Assembly: GCA_963594655.1 (NCBI GenBank)
Contig: CAVBFD010000019.1
Coordinates: forward strand, 1 to 38,057
Direction of reading: 5' to 3'
Source: Colivivens sp963594655
GTDB taxonomy: Bacteria; Bacteroidota; Bacteroidia; Bacteroidales; Bacteroidaceae
DNA: 38,057 bases
Made by a program: the position numbers and the translations under genes. A model generated the notes under the pieces. It had not been told where the DNA came from. It did not search any database and saw only the letters and a list, made by a program, of their open reading frames with translations. Positions 7,005-15,664 of this stretch are shown in pieces. Each line of letters opens with the position of its first letter. The stretch's first letter is position 1.

Positions 7005-8353
7005 CCCGGGTATTTAAACTCACAGTTACGCCAACCGTCATTGATGCGGATGTAAGTGGTCTTCTGCTTGTCCCGAATCCACTTGTCTATCTTCTCCTCA
7101 TTCAGTTTGTTGACCATCACAGTCTGGAGAGCCTGGTAATCATCCTTCATGGTGGCCCTATGGCCGTTTGTCCTGCTCTTCAGTTTCACTATCGCCACCA
7201 CCTCCTTGCCTTGGCTGTTCACCATGGTGAACGGTTTGGATATGTCTCCCGGATTCATGCCTGACACGTTGCGCGCTATGGCGGTGGGGAGGTTTACCAT
7301 CTCGAACTTGGAAGAGGACTCCCACGTGTTAGGGTCGGTATAGACCATGTTTCCGTAGTTGTTGCGCGTGTCCTTGTCGTCAGACATAACCGGCACCACC
7401 GACTCAAACGTGAGTTTTCCCGCGTTTATGTCGTTGCGCACAGAGTCAAGGATACCCACACACTCCTCCACCGCCTCGTCGGTAGCCCTTGGCTTACGGA
7501 GTATGTGACGCACGTTCACCTTGTCGCCGCGCTTCTCTATCAGTTGTATGATATGGAAACCGTATTCCGTCTCCACAATCTTGCTCACCGTGTTGGGGTC
7601 GGTCAGACTGAACGCCACGTTGGCGAACTCCGGAACCAGTTCCCCGCGTCCCATGAAGCCCAGTTCCCCTCCCTTGGAGGCAGACCCGTCCTCAGAATAC
7701 AGGATGGCGAGTGTGGAAAATTTGTCCTTGCCCGAATTGACACGTTCCGTATAACTGCGCAAGTCGCCCTTTATGTTGTCTATCTCCTCCTGCGAGATTT
7801 TCGGCGCGAGAGTCAGAATCTGCACCTCCACCTTTGTGGGGATGAACGGAAGACTGTCCTCCGGCAGTTCCTTGAAGTAGTTGCGCACCTGGGCCGGCGT
7901 CACCTTGGTTCCGCCAATCAGTTTGCTCTGGACCTCACGCACCAGCAGGGCGTTCTTCTGCACGTCAAACTGTTCCTCACGCAACTGCGACATTGACTTG
8001 CCCTGGTACTGCTCCAGTTTCTCCCTCGAACCCACCATCTGCACATACTGGTCGAGAATGTCGTCCACACGCTGCCACACCTCCGAGTCACCGATACTCA
8101 CTGAATCGACAGCCGCCTGGTGCAGAAAGAGTTTCTGCACTGCCAACTGCTCAGGTATGACACAATAAGGGTCTCCGTCGAAATGCATCCCCTGCATCTG
8201 CGCGTCCACCCTATACTGCTCGACGTCAGACTTCAGAATGGCCTCGTCACCGACTACCCATATCACCTCGTCAATCACGTTGTCGTTTGTCTGGGCAAGA
8301 GCCGCCAGCGGACAGACCGACAAGGCAGACACCAATCCTATTAACTTATTCAT
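6989..8353 (-). CDS. SurA-like periplasmic peptidylprolyl isomerase
   Basis: A periplasmic chaperone and peptidyl-prolyl isomerase for outer-membrane proteins. Signal peptide MNKLIGLVSALSVCPLAALA. The N-terminal helical chaperone region covers about 25-170. A parvulin (Rotamase) domain follows at about 175-285, with the typical FSTLAILYSEDGSASKGGEL, RGELVPEFANVAFSL and GFHIIQLIEKR elements. A second parvulin-like region begins at NVRHILRKP and is more diverged, with an insertion and no GGxLG motif. This is the SurA layout of chaperone plus two parvulin domains. It sits 10 bp after a second parvulin gene and overlaps or abuts the OstA-like gene, so the three are probably one transcript for envelope biogenesis. 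Confidence 0.92.
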   Translation of the reverse strand: MNKLIGLVSALSVCPLAALAQTNDNVIDEVIWVVGDEAILKSDVEQYRVDAQMQGMHFDGDPYCVIPEQLAVQKLFLHQAAVDSVSIGDSEVWQRVDDILDQYVQMVGSREKLEQYQGKSMSQLREEQFDVQKNALLVREVQSKLIGGTKVTPAQVRNYFKELPEDSLPFIPTKVEVQILTLAPKISQEEIDNIKGDLRSYTERVNSGKDKFSTLAILYSEDGSASKGGELGFMGRGELVPEFANVAFSLTDPNTVSKIVETEYGFHIIQLIEKRGDKVNVRHILRKPRATDEAVEECVGILDSVRNDINAGKLTFESVVPVMSDDKDTRNNYGNMVYTDPNTWESSSKFEMVNLPTAIARNVSGMNPGDISKPFTMVNSQGKEVVAIVKLKSRTNGHRATMKDDYQALQTVMVNKLNEEKIDKWIRDKQKTTYIRINDGWRNCEFKYPGWIKE

Positions 8354-8363
8354 CTGTTTGCTG

Positions 8364-9782
8364 TCAATGATTATTCACGGTTTTAAGCACCTCCGCGTCG
8401 ACACTGTAGGAATACTTCTTACGCAGACTCTCAACCCACTCTTTCTCCTTTGCGGTCTGATAGTCGGCCACCACCTTTCCCTTCACGTCCTTGTAGGACT
8501 TGGGTTTCTTCAACAGGTTGCCGTACACGTCGGTCACAGGATAGCCCTTCATCGGTTTGACCTCACCGGAGACACCGAACACATACACGTCCACACCGGT
8601 GTTGTCGCCCTGTTTGAACAAACCGTGTTCAATCCGGATGTTCGTAACAGAGTCGTTATTGAACTCGTCCACCAACATCTTGGCCCACATGGAGTCATCC
8701 TTCACCTTCTTCAGCATCTTCTTCGCCGCATCCGCAGTTGCCTGGTCTTTTGTGTGCATCACAATGCCCCTGAAACGCGGAGCGTCCCACACGTACTTCT
8801 TCTTGTTGCGTGAATAGTAGTCCGCTATGCCCTCCTCGTCCTTCGACGCGACATCCCATATCAGGTTCTTGCTTATCTCATACATCATCGTGCCGTCGTA
8901 GTACTCCTGTGAAAGGAACTTGGCTTCACTGTCATTGGCAATCATGTTGTCAAACAGGTCGGAGACGACCACCTCCCTCTCCACATTACGCGCCTTGGCA
9001 ATAGAATCGATATAATGGTTGGCTGAGGCGGTCTTTATCCCACGCGACTCAAGGAACTTCACTATGTTGTCGTGGTGGAACTCATACGACTCGAACGGAT
9101 GGCGGTCCTCCAACTTGATTATGTGCCATCCGACAGTGGTCTTGACTGGTTTGGAAATCTGTCCCACAGACATTGAGTAAACCGCCTTCTCAAAGTCGGG
9201 AATCATCATCCCCTTACCGAACTGTCCCAGTTGTCCTCCTTTGGCTGCGGACACCTTGTCGTCCGAATACCGTTTCGCCAAATCAGCGAAGTCCGCCCCG
9301 TTCTGCAAAGCGTTGTACAACGAGTCAGCACGCGACTGCGCCGCCCGTTGCTGTCCATCAGTCGCATCCTGCCTCATCCCAATCAATATATGGCTGGCAG
9401 TCAGGATGTCCTGTCCCTCAAACCGCGCGGCTGTATTGTCATACGTAACCCTTGCCTCACGCTCAATGAAATCCTTGTCCACAATGGTCGGGAGCAGCAT
9501 CTGTTCCCTGTAACTGTGCAGGTCCTTCTGTATAGCGGTGAGAGTGTCATACCTCGCCTCCTCCGCTGCCGCCACCTTCAGTTTGAAGTCAATGAACAGA
9601 GGCACGTAGTCCTCCACGCTCTTCTTGTCGATTACCCCCTCAGTGTTGTTCTTGTTGTAACTGTACTCAAACTCCGAACGGGTTATCTGCTTTCCGTTGA
9701 TTGTCATCAGTACGGGGTCGGACTGAGCCGACACCGCCACAGCGGACATACATGCGGCGACTGACACCAAAAATCGATTCAT
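8364..9782 (-). CDS. Parvulin-type peptidylprolyl isomerase
   Basis: A second exported parvulin of 472 residues. Signal peptide MNRFLVSVAACMSAVAVSA, then a SurA_N-like helical region with the phrase MTINGKQITRSEFEYSYNKN typical of these proteins. One clear parvulin domain runs from about 126 to 235: LTASHILIGMRQD, FADLAKRYSDDKVSAAKGGQ, GKGMMIPDFEKAVYSM, GWHIIKLEDRHP. The C-terminal 200 residues are helical and lysine-rich, with a second, weaker SurA-like part. It lies 20 bp after guaB and 10 bp before the SurA-like gene. Two different parvulins side by side suggest shared or stepwise work on outer-membrane clients; which clients cannot be seen. Confidence 0.9.
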   Translation of the reverse strand: MNRFLVSVAACMSAVAVSAQSDPVLMTINGKQITRSEFEYSYNKNNTEGVIDKKSVEDYVPLFIDFKLKVAAAEEARYDTLTAIQKDLHSYREQMLLPTIVDKDFIEREARVTYDNTAARFEGQDILTASHILIGMRQDATDGQQRAAQSRADSLYNALQNGADFADLAKRYSDDKVSAAKGGQLGQFGKGMMIPDFEKAVYSMSVGQISKPVKTTVGWHIIKLEDRHPFESYEFHHDNIVKFLESRGIKTASANHYIDSIAKARNVEREVVVSDLFDNMIANDSEAKFLSQEYYDGTMMYEISKNLIWDVASKDEEGIADYYSRNKKKYVWDAPRFRGIVMHTKDQATADAAKKMLKKVKDDSMWAKMLVDEFNNDSVTNIRIEHGLFKQGDNTGVDVYVFGVSGEVKPMKGYPVTDVYGNLLKKPKSYKDVKGKVVADYQTAKEKEWVESLRKKYSYSVDAEVLKTVNNH

Positions 9783-9802
9783 CTCAGATTTTGTTTTACA
9801 GG

Positions 9803-11281
9803 TTATTCATGACGGCTGTAGTTGGGAGCCTCACTGGTGATTATCACCTCATGCGGATGGCTCTCAAGCACACCGGCCGAAGTGATGCGTGTGAACTTGG
9901 CGTGATGCAGTTCCTCTATGGTGTGCGCGCCACAGTAGCCCATGCCGGAACGCAGACCGCCCACGAGTTGGTAGACCACCTCCTGCACTGTTCCCTTGTA
10001 AGGCACACGACCCGCGATTCCCTCCGGAACCAGTTTCTTCACGTCCTTCTCTCCCGCCTGGAAATATCTGTCCTTGGAACCGTTCTCCATCGCCTCCAAC
10101 GAACCCATGCCACGGTAGGACTTGAACTTTCGGCCGTTGAACAGGATTGTCTCGCCCGGAGCCTCCTCCGTTCCCGCCACAAGCGATCCTATCATCACAC
10201 TGTAGCCACCTGCCGCCAGAGCCTTGACCACATCACCTGAATAGCGGAGACCACCGTCGGCGATGAGTGGCACACCAGTTCCTTCGAGAGCCTTAGCCAC
10301 GTCGTAGACCGCGCTCAACTGAGGCACTCCCACTCCTGCCACCACCCGTGTGGTACAGATGGAGCCCGGACCGATACCCACCTTTATTGCGTCAGCGCCA
10401 GCCTCCACGAGCATCTTCGCCGCTTCGCCTGTAGCCACATTACCGACCACTATGTCCACATCCTTGAAGTGCTGCTTGGCTTCCTTCACCTTCTCGATGA
10501 CAAACTTACTGTGTCCGTGGGCGGTATCGATGACTATAGCGTCAACACCGGCCGCGACGAGAGCGGATATGCGGTCGAAAGTGTCGCTGGTGACACCCAC
10601 ACCGGCAGCCACACGCAGACGGCCCTTGGAATCCTTGCAAGCCATCGGCTTGTCCTCCGCCTTCGTGATGTCCTTGTATGTGATAAGTCCAATCAGGCGG
10701 TTCTCGTCGTCCACCACAGGGAGTTTCTCTATCTTATGTCTCAAAAGAATCTGTGAGGCACTTTCCAAATCCGTCTTCTGATGCGTCACAATCAGATTTT
10801 CCTTAGTCATGACCGTATCGATCAAGACCGACTTGTCGCGCTGGAAGCGGAGGTCCCTGTTGGTCACGATACCGACCAACTTGCCCTCATCGTCCACCAC
10901 CGGAATGCCACCGATATGGTATTCCGCCATTATCGCCAAAGCGTCGCCTACAGTCTTGCCCCTCTTGATGGTAACAGGGTCGTAAATCATACCGTTCTCG
11001 GCACGCTTCACGATGGACACCTGACGGGCCTGGTCCTCAATCGACATATTCTTGTGGATAACGCCGATACCGCCCTCACGCGCTATGGCGATGGCCATAG
11101 GAGCCTCGGTGACCGTGTCCATAGCCGCAGTCACGAACGGGATGTTCAAATCAATGTTACGTGAAAATTTCGTTGTGAGTCCAACTGTCTTGGGAAGCAC
11201 CTCTGAATATGCGGGAATCAACAGCACATCATCAAACGTAAGTCCTTCCATAACTACTCTGTCTGCAATAAATGACGCCAT
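9803..11281 (-). CDS. guaB: Inosine-5'-monophosphate dehydrogenase
   Basis: Catalyses the NAD-dependent oxidation of IMP to XMP, the committed step of GMP synthesis. The catalytic loop GIGPGSICTTR contains Cys309. Two CBS domains, inserted at about residues 100-210, are present and complete (GGIPVVDDEGKLVGIVTNRD and LPVVDDENRLIGLITYKD); they bind adenine nucleotides and tune the enzyme. The phosphate loops are DGGLRYSGDV and YRGMGSL, and the flap holds the QEVVYQLVGGLRSGMGYCGA stretch. At 492 residues the length is typical. A -7 match (CAAAGATA on the plus strand, 11305-11312) lies just upstream. The gap to recQ is 153 bp, so guaB probably starts a new transcript that runs into the parvulin genes. 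Confidence 0.97.
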   Translation of the reverse strand: MASFIADRVVMEGLTFDDVLLIPAYSEVLPKTVGLTTKFSRNIDLNIPFVTAAMDTVTEAPMAIAIAREGGIGVIHKNMSIEDQARQVSIVKRAENGMIYDPVTIKRGKTVGDALAIMAEYHIGGIPVVDDEGKLVGIVTNRDLRFQRDKSVLIDTVMTKENLIVTHQKTDLESASQILLRHKIEKLPVVDDENRLIGLITYKDITKAEDKPMACKDSKGRLRVAAGVGVTSDTFDRISALVAAGVDAIVIDTAHGHSKFVIEKVKEAKQHFKDVDIVVGNVATGEAAKMLVEAGADAIKVGIGPGSICTTRVVAGVGVPQLSAVYDVAKALEGTGVPLIADGGLRYSGDVVKALAAGGYSVMIGSLVAGTEEAPGETILFNGRKFKSYRGMGSLEAMENGSKDRYFQAGEKDVKKLVPEGIAGRVPYKGTVQEVVYQLVGGLRSGMGYCGAHTIEELHHAKFTRITSAGVLESHPHEVIITSEAPNYSRHE

Positions 11282-11304
11282 AATACTGAAAATTTTATTG
11301 CTTG

Positions 11305-11312
11305 CAAAGATA
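11305..11312 (-). promoter_or_regulatory. Putative -7 element of guaB
   Basis: Minus strand TATCTTTG matches TAnnTTTG and lies about 24 bp before the ATG. No clean -33 TTG was found at 19-21 bp. Confidence 0.4.
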
Positions 11313-11434
11313 TGGATTTTCCACGGAAGAATAATGGCAGGGACATAAAAAACATGGGGACACCGCCGTTATTAACTATTATTTCCCCTTTTTGCCCTTA
11401 CACGACACGCAGTCCGCGCCGTTTACCGGAACCG

Positions 11435-13612
11435 TCAGTTCGCCAAGTCGGATATGAATTTTATCCTCACGAGACGGATCTCCTCCTCCGAAATGTCGTC
11501 GTCGATATTCTCGTAAGCCGTCTCCAAATCGTCCGTCTCACTGCTGCGGAAATACTCGTAGACCTCACGCACCTTGTCCTCGTCAATCTCCTCATTGACG
11601 AAATAGTCGATATTGAGTTTGGTTCCACTGTACACGATTGACTCCATCTCGTCGAGCAGCTCATTGAAGTCAAGTCCCTTGGCGTTGGCTATATCGTCGA
11701 GAGCCACCTGCCGGTCTATGCTCTGGATGATACTTACCTTCTGCGCTGACTTGTTCGCCCCGGTACGCACCCGGATGTCCACAGGGCGGTCTATCTCGTT
11801 GTCCTCACAATAGTCCTTTATCAGTTGCACGAACTCCTGTCCGTATTTGTGCGCCTTACCGACTCCCACTCCAGGGATGTTCTGCAGTTCCTCCAGTGTG
11901 ATGGGATAGAACGTTGTCATCGCGTCTATCGACGGGTCTTGGAAGATGATATACGGAGGGACATCGTATTTCCTCGACAAGCGTTTGCGCAGGTCGAGCA
12001 GCATCTTGTGAAGGGTCTCGTCAAGCGCGCCAGATCGGTCGCCGTCGTCAGCGTCGTCGGTATCGTCAAACTCGTTGTTCTCCACAATCATGAAAGACAC
12101 CGGTTCCTTGATGAACTTACGTCCCTCTTTAGTGAGTTTAAGGATGCCGTAGTTGTTCACGTCCTTCTTCAGATAACCGGCAATCATGGCCTGGTTGAGA
12201 ACCGCGTTCCAGAATGACGGTTCCTTGTCGCCGCCGGCGCCGAAGAATTCCAGACGGTCATGCTTGTGAGCCTGTACAAGGTCGTTCAGTTCGTTTCCCA
12301 CAAGCACGTCGATTACATAGTCTATCTTGAAGTTCTCCTTGATGGCCTCCACCGTACGCAGTGCCAGTTCCAGTTCCGCCATCGCCTCAATCCTCGTCTT
12401 AGGATGCAGACAGTTGTCGCAATTGCCGCAATTGTCCTCCGCATACTCCTCACCGAAATAGTGCAGTATGAGTTTCCTGCGGCATACAGACGACTCACAG
12501 AAAGTCTGTGTCTCCGCCAGCAGTTGTCGGCATATATCCTGTTCCGCCAACGGCTTACCGGTAGTGAACCGCTCCAACCGCTTGAGGTCGGTCCTTGAGT
12601 AGAAGGCGATGCAACGCCCTTCTCCGCCGTCACGTCCTGCCCTACCGGTCTCCTGATAATAGCCCTCAAGACTTTTTGGGATGTTGTAATGAATCACGAA
12701 ACGCACGTCGGGCTTGTCAATTCCCATACCGAAAGCGATGGTCGCCACAATCACGTCGATACGCTCCATTATGAAATCGTCCTGTGTCGCGCTGCGCAAT
12801 GCCGAGTCCAGTCCCGCATGATAAGGCACCGCCTTTATATCATTGGCTCTCAAGACCTCAGCCAGTTCCTCCACCTTCTTCCTACTGAGACAGTAGATGA
12901 TGCCGCTCTTGCCCGGATGCAGTTTGATGTACTTCACTATGTCCTTGTCCACATCCTCCGTCTTCTGTCTCACCTCGTAATACAGGTTCGGACGGTTGAA
13001 CGAAGACTTGAAGTCGGTGGCGTCCTGAATCCCGAGGTTTTTCTTGATGTCCGTTCTGACCTTATCCGTAGCGGTTGCCGTCAGGGCAATGACAGGAGCC
13101 ACACCAATCTCGTTGATGATGGGACGTATACGCCGGTACTCCGGACGGAAGTCGTGTCCCCATTCCGAGATGCAGTGCGCCTCGTCTATGGCATAGAAGG
13201 AGATTTTCACACCTTTGAGGAACTCCACGTTCTCCGCCTTGGTCAGTGACTCCGGAGCCACGTAAAGCAGTTTGGTGCGTCCCGACTTGATGTCGTCCTT
13301 CACCTGGTTGATTACGCTCTTGCTCAGTGACGAGTTGATGAAATGCGCCACACTGTCGTTTCCGCTGAGATGCTTTATGGCGTCCACCTGATTCTTCATC
13401 AGTGCTATCAACGGGGAAATCACAATCGCAGTCCCTTCCATAATCAAGGCAGGAAGCTGGTAGCACAGCGATTTGCCGCCACCTGTAGGCATCAGGACAA
13501 AAGTGTCCTTATGCGCTATAAGGTTACGTATTATCGCCTCCTGGTCTCCCTTGAAGGAATCGAACCCGAAATAATACTTCAGGCAATCCTTTAGTTTCTT
13601 GTGATTCTCCAT
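11435..13612 (-). CDS. recQ: ATP-dependent DNA helicase RecQ
   Basis: A 3'-5' DNA helicase for repair and restart of forks. The first RecA-like domain has MPTGGGKSLCYQLP (motif I, Lys47) and AIDEAHCISEWGHDF (motif II plus the RecQ aromatic loop, DEAH at 143-146). The second has SGIIYCLSRKKVEEL and the QETGRAGRDGG motif VI. The zinc-binding RecQ-Ct follows with CRRKLILHYFGE and CGNCDNC. A winged helix and an HRDC domain come next (LRKRLSRKYDVPPYIIFQDP, LQNIPGVGVGKAHKYG). About 110 extra residues, acidic at the end, extend beyond HRDC, as in many Bacteroidetes RecQs (725 aa versus about 610 in E. coli). It follows clpX by 39 bp and is probably in the clpP-clpX transcript. Confidence 0.97.
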   Translation of the reverse strand: MENHKKLKDCLKYYFGFDSFKGDQEAIIRNLIAHKDTFVLMPTGGGKSLCYQLPALIMEGTAIVISPLIALMKNQVDAIKHLSGNDSVAHFINSSLSKSVINQVKDDIKSGRTKLLYVAPESLTKAENVEFLKGVKISFYAIDEAHCISEWGHDFRPEYRRIRPIINEIGVAPVIALTATATDKVRTDIKKNLGIQDATDFKSSFNRPNLYYEVRQKTEDVDKDIVKYIKLHPGKSGIIYCLSRKKVEELAEVLRANDIKAVPYHAGLDSALRSATQDDFIMERIDVIVATIAFGMGIDKPDVRFVIHYNIPKSLEGYYQETGRAGRDGGEGRCIAFYSRTDLKRLERFTTGKPLAEQDICRQLLAETQTFCESSVCRRKLILHYFGEEYAEDNCGNCDNCLHPKTRIEAMAELELALRTVEAIKENFKIDYVIDVLVGNELNDLVQAHKHDRLEFFGAGGDKEPSFWNAVLNQAMIAGYLKKDVNNYGILKLTKEGRKFIKEPVSFMIVENNEFDDTDDADDGDRSGALDETLHKMLLDLRKRLSRKYDVPPYIIFQDPSIDAMTTFYPITLEELQNIPGVGVGKAHKYGQEFVQLIKDYCEDNEIDRPVDIRVRTGANKSAQKVSIIQSIDRQVALDDIANAKGLDFNELLDEMESIVYSGTKLNIDYFVNEEIDEDKVREVYEYFRSSETDDLETAYENIDDDISEEEIRLVRIKFISDLAN

Positions 13613-13651
13613 ACAAGTCTACGTCATTAACTACGGCACACCATCAGGTAT

Positions 13652-14899
13652 TCACTCTCCGCCAGCCATCATATGTCCGCTGGCCTTGTCTATCTGCGCC
13701 TTGGCATAATCCAAGTCTATAGTCAGGTTCTTGAGTCGCCTTGATGGGGACTCATACATCTTGTCCACCATTATGGTCTCCACTATAGACCGCAGTCCAC
13801 GGGCACCGAGATTGAACTCGACGGCCTTGTCCACTATGAAGTCCAGCACCTCTGGCTCGAACTCCAGGACTGTCGCATCCATCTCAAACAGCCGCTTGTA
13901 CTGTCTTATTATCGAGTTTTTCGGTTCGGTGAGAATCCGGCGCAAAGCACTCTTGTCGAGTGGCTCAAGGTGAGTGAGGATAGGCAACCTTCCGATAATC
14001 TCAGGTATGAGTCCGTAGGCCTTCAAGTCCATCGGCATGATATACTGAATCATGTTCTTGCGGTCAATCTTTGTGGCGTTCTCCACTGCCCCGAAACCCA
14101 CCACATGAGTGTTCATTCTCGTGGCGATACGTTTCTCGATACCGTCGAACGCTCCACCGCAGATGAACAGTATGTTGCGTGTGTCCACCTCTATGAACTG
14201 CTGCTCCGGGTGTTTTCTTCCACCGTATGGCGGCACGTTCACCTTTGACCCCTCGAGCAGTTTCAGCAGTCCCTGTTGGACTCCCTCACCGCTCACGTCA
14301 CGTGTGATGGACGGATTGTCGCTCTTGCGCGCTATCTTGTCGATTTCGTCTATGAACACAATTCCACGCTCCGCAGCCTTCACGTCATAGTCCGCCACCT
14401 GCAACAGACGGGAGAGGAGACTCTCCACATCCTCGCCCACATATCCCGCTTCCGTCAGGACAGTAGCGTCCACGATAGTGAACGGGACCACAAGCAGTTT
14501 GGCTATGGTACGCGCCAAGAGGGTCTTGCCCGTACCGGTACCGCCTACCATTATGATGTTCGACTTCTCCAGTTCCACATCATCTTTTTTATTCGGCAGT
14601 GACTCGTGGTTCAGCCGTTTGTAATGGTTGTACACAGCCACCGACAGGGTGACCTTCGCCTCATCCTGTCCTATGACATACTGGTCGAGATACGCCTTTA
14701 TCTCCTTAGGCTTCGGCAAATTGTTCATGGAGAACGTTGCCTGCTGATCCATATGTTCAAAATTCTCCGTTACGACCCTGTTTGCCTCCACCGCACACTC
14801 ATCGCATATACAGCCACTGACACCAGTTATCAGGAAGTTGACCTCGTCTGCGGAACGTCCGCAGAACGAGCATTTGTTCGGATTTTTTTTGTTTGCCAT
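13652..14899 (-). CDS. clpX: ATP-dependent Clp protease ATP-binding subunit ClpX
   Basis: The AAA+ unfoldase that feeds proteins into ClpP. The N-terminal zinc-binding domain has Cys10, Cys13, Cys32 and Cys35 (CSFC and CDEC). Walker A is GGTGTGKT (119-126), Walker B VFIDEID (181-187), and the pore loop GYVGED follows shortly after Walker A. The ClpP-docking loop reads VGFG near residue 267, corresponding to the [LIV]-G-[FL] tripeptide. Sensor and C-terminal small domain are complete (GARGLRSIVE). Length 415 is typical. Its start overlaps the clpP stop by one base, so the two subunits are translated from one message. Confidence 0.98.
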   Translation of the reverse strand: MANKKNPNKCSFCGRSADEVNFLITGVSGCICDECAVEANRVVTENFEHMDQQATFSMNNLPKPKEIKAYLDQYVIGQDEAKVTLSVAVYNHYKRLNHESLPNKKDDVELEKSNIIMVGGTGTGKTLLARTIAKLLVVPFTIVDATVLTEAGYVGEDVESLLSRLLQVADYDVKAAERGIVFIDEIDKIARKSDNPSITRDVSGEGVQQGLLKLLEGSKVNVPPYGGRKHPEQQFIEVDTRNILFICGGAFDGIEKRIATRMNTHVVGFGAVENATKIDRKNMIQYIMPMDLKAYGLIPEIIGRLPILTHLEPLDKSALRRILTEPKNSIIRQYKRLFEMDATVLEFEPEVLDFIVDKAVEFNLGARGLRSIVETIMVDKMYESPSRRLKNLTIDLDYAKAQIDKASGHMMAGGE

Positions 14900-15567
14900 C
14901 AGTTCTTGCGTTTAAGGACCTGATCAATCATACCATATTCCTTTGCCTCATCCGCTGTCATCCAGTAGTCACGGTCAGAGTCAGCCCACACCTTGTCGAA
15001 CGACTGGTGGGAGTGTTCCGCAATGATGGAATAGAGTTCCTTCTTCAGTTTCTGAATCTCACGAGCGGTGATTTCAATGTCGCTCGCCTGTCCCTGTGCG
15101 CCACCCATCGGCTGGTGTATCATTATGCGGCTGTGGGGCAGAGCGCGTCTCTTGCCCTCTTTGCCGGCAACCAACAGCACTGCCGCCATAGACGCTGCCA
15201 TACCGGTACAGATTGTCTCGATGTCACTGTTGACAAACTGCATGGTGTCGTATATGCCCAGACCGGCGTACACACTGCCTCCGGGAGAGTTGAAGTACAG
15301 ACTTATGTCCTTGCCGGAGTCCACCGAGTCAAGATACAGCAACTGAGCCTGCAGCACGTTGGCCGTATAGTCGTTTATCTCCGTCCCGAGGAATATGACC
15401 CTGTCCATCATCAGACGTGAGAACACGTCGAGTTGGGTTACGTTAAGTTGCCTTTCCTCCAATATATAAGGGTTGAGATACCCCGCCTGTGCCTTCACCA
15501 CATCGTCCAGCACCTGACTGTTGATACCCACTTTCTTGGTAGCGTACTTTCTGAAATCGTCAATCAT
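14899..15567 (-). CDS. clpP: ATP-dependent Clp protease proteolytic subunit ClpP
   Basis: The serine protease chamber that partners ClpX. The catalytic triad is visible: Ser126 in GMAASMA, His151 in MIHQP, and Asp200 in DRDYWMTADEA. The oxyanion strand NSPGGSVYAG (94-103) is intact. At 222 residues it is about 15 longer than E. coli ClpP, with an N-terminal region that may be a propeptide. Its own promoter (15622-15651) has both -33 and -7 elements. clpP, clpX and recQ follow one another without room for another promoter. Confidence 0.98.
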   Translation of the reverse strand: MIDDFRKYATKKVGINSQVLDDVVKAQAGYLNPYILEERQLNVTQLDVFSRLMMDRVIFLGTEINDYTANVLQAQLLYLDSVDSGKDISLYFNSPGGSVYAGLGIYDTMQFVNSDIETICTGMAASMAAVLLVAGKEGKRRALPHSRIMIHQPMGGAQGQASDIEITAREIQKLKKELYSIIAEHSHQSFDKVWADSDRDYWMTADEAKEYGMIDQVLKRKN

Positions 15568-15621
15568 ACTAATATTCTTTCTTTTATCGTTCTAACCTTA
15601 GTCATTAAGTGATTCTACAAG

Positions 15622-15651
15622 CAAAGTTATAGAAAATATCCGAATCTCCAA
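15622..15651 (-). promoter_or_regulatory. Promoter of the clpP-clpX-recQ unit
   Basis: On the minus strand TTG (15651-15649), a 19-bp spacer, and TAACTTTG (15629-15622). This is the Bacteroidetes sigma-ABfr geometry. It would give a leader of about 48 nt before the clpP ATG. Confidence 0.6.
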
Positions 15652-15664
15652 GCGGTTCCCTTCA

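Noticed and set aside
11313..11434. Terminator after recQ
   Set aside because: Only a weak 5-bp GGGGA/TCCCC pairing with a loop of over 20 bases was seen.
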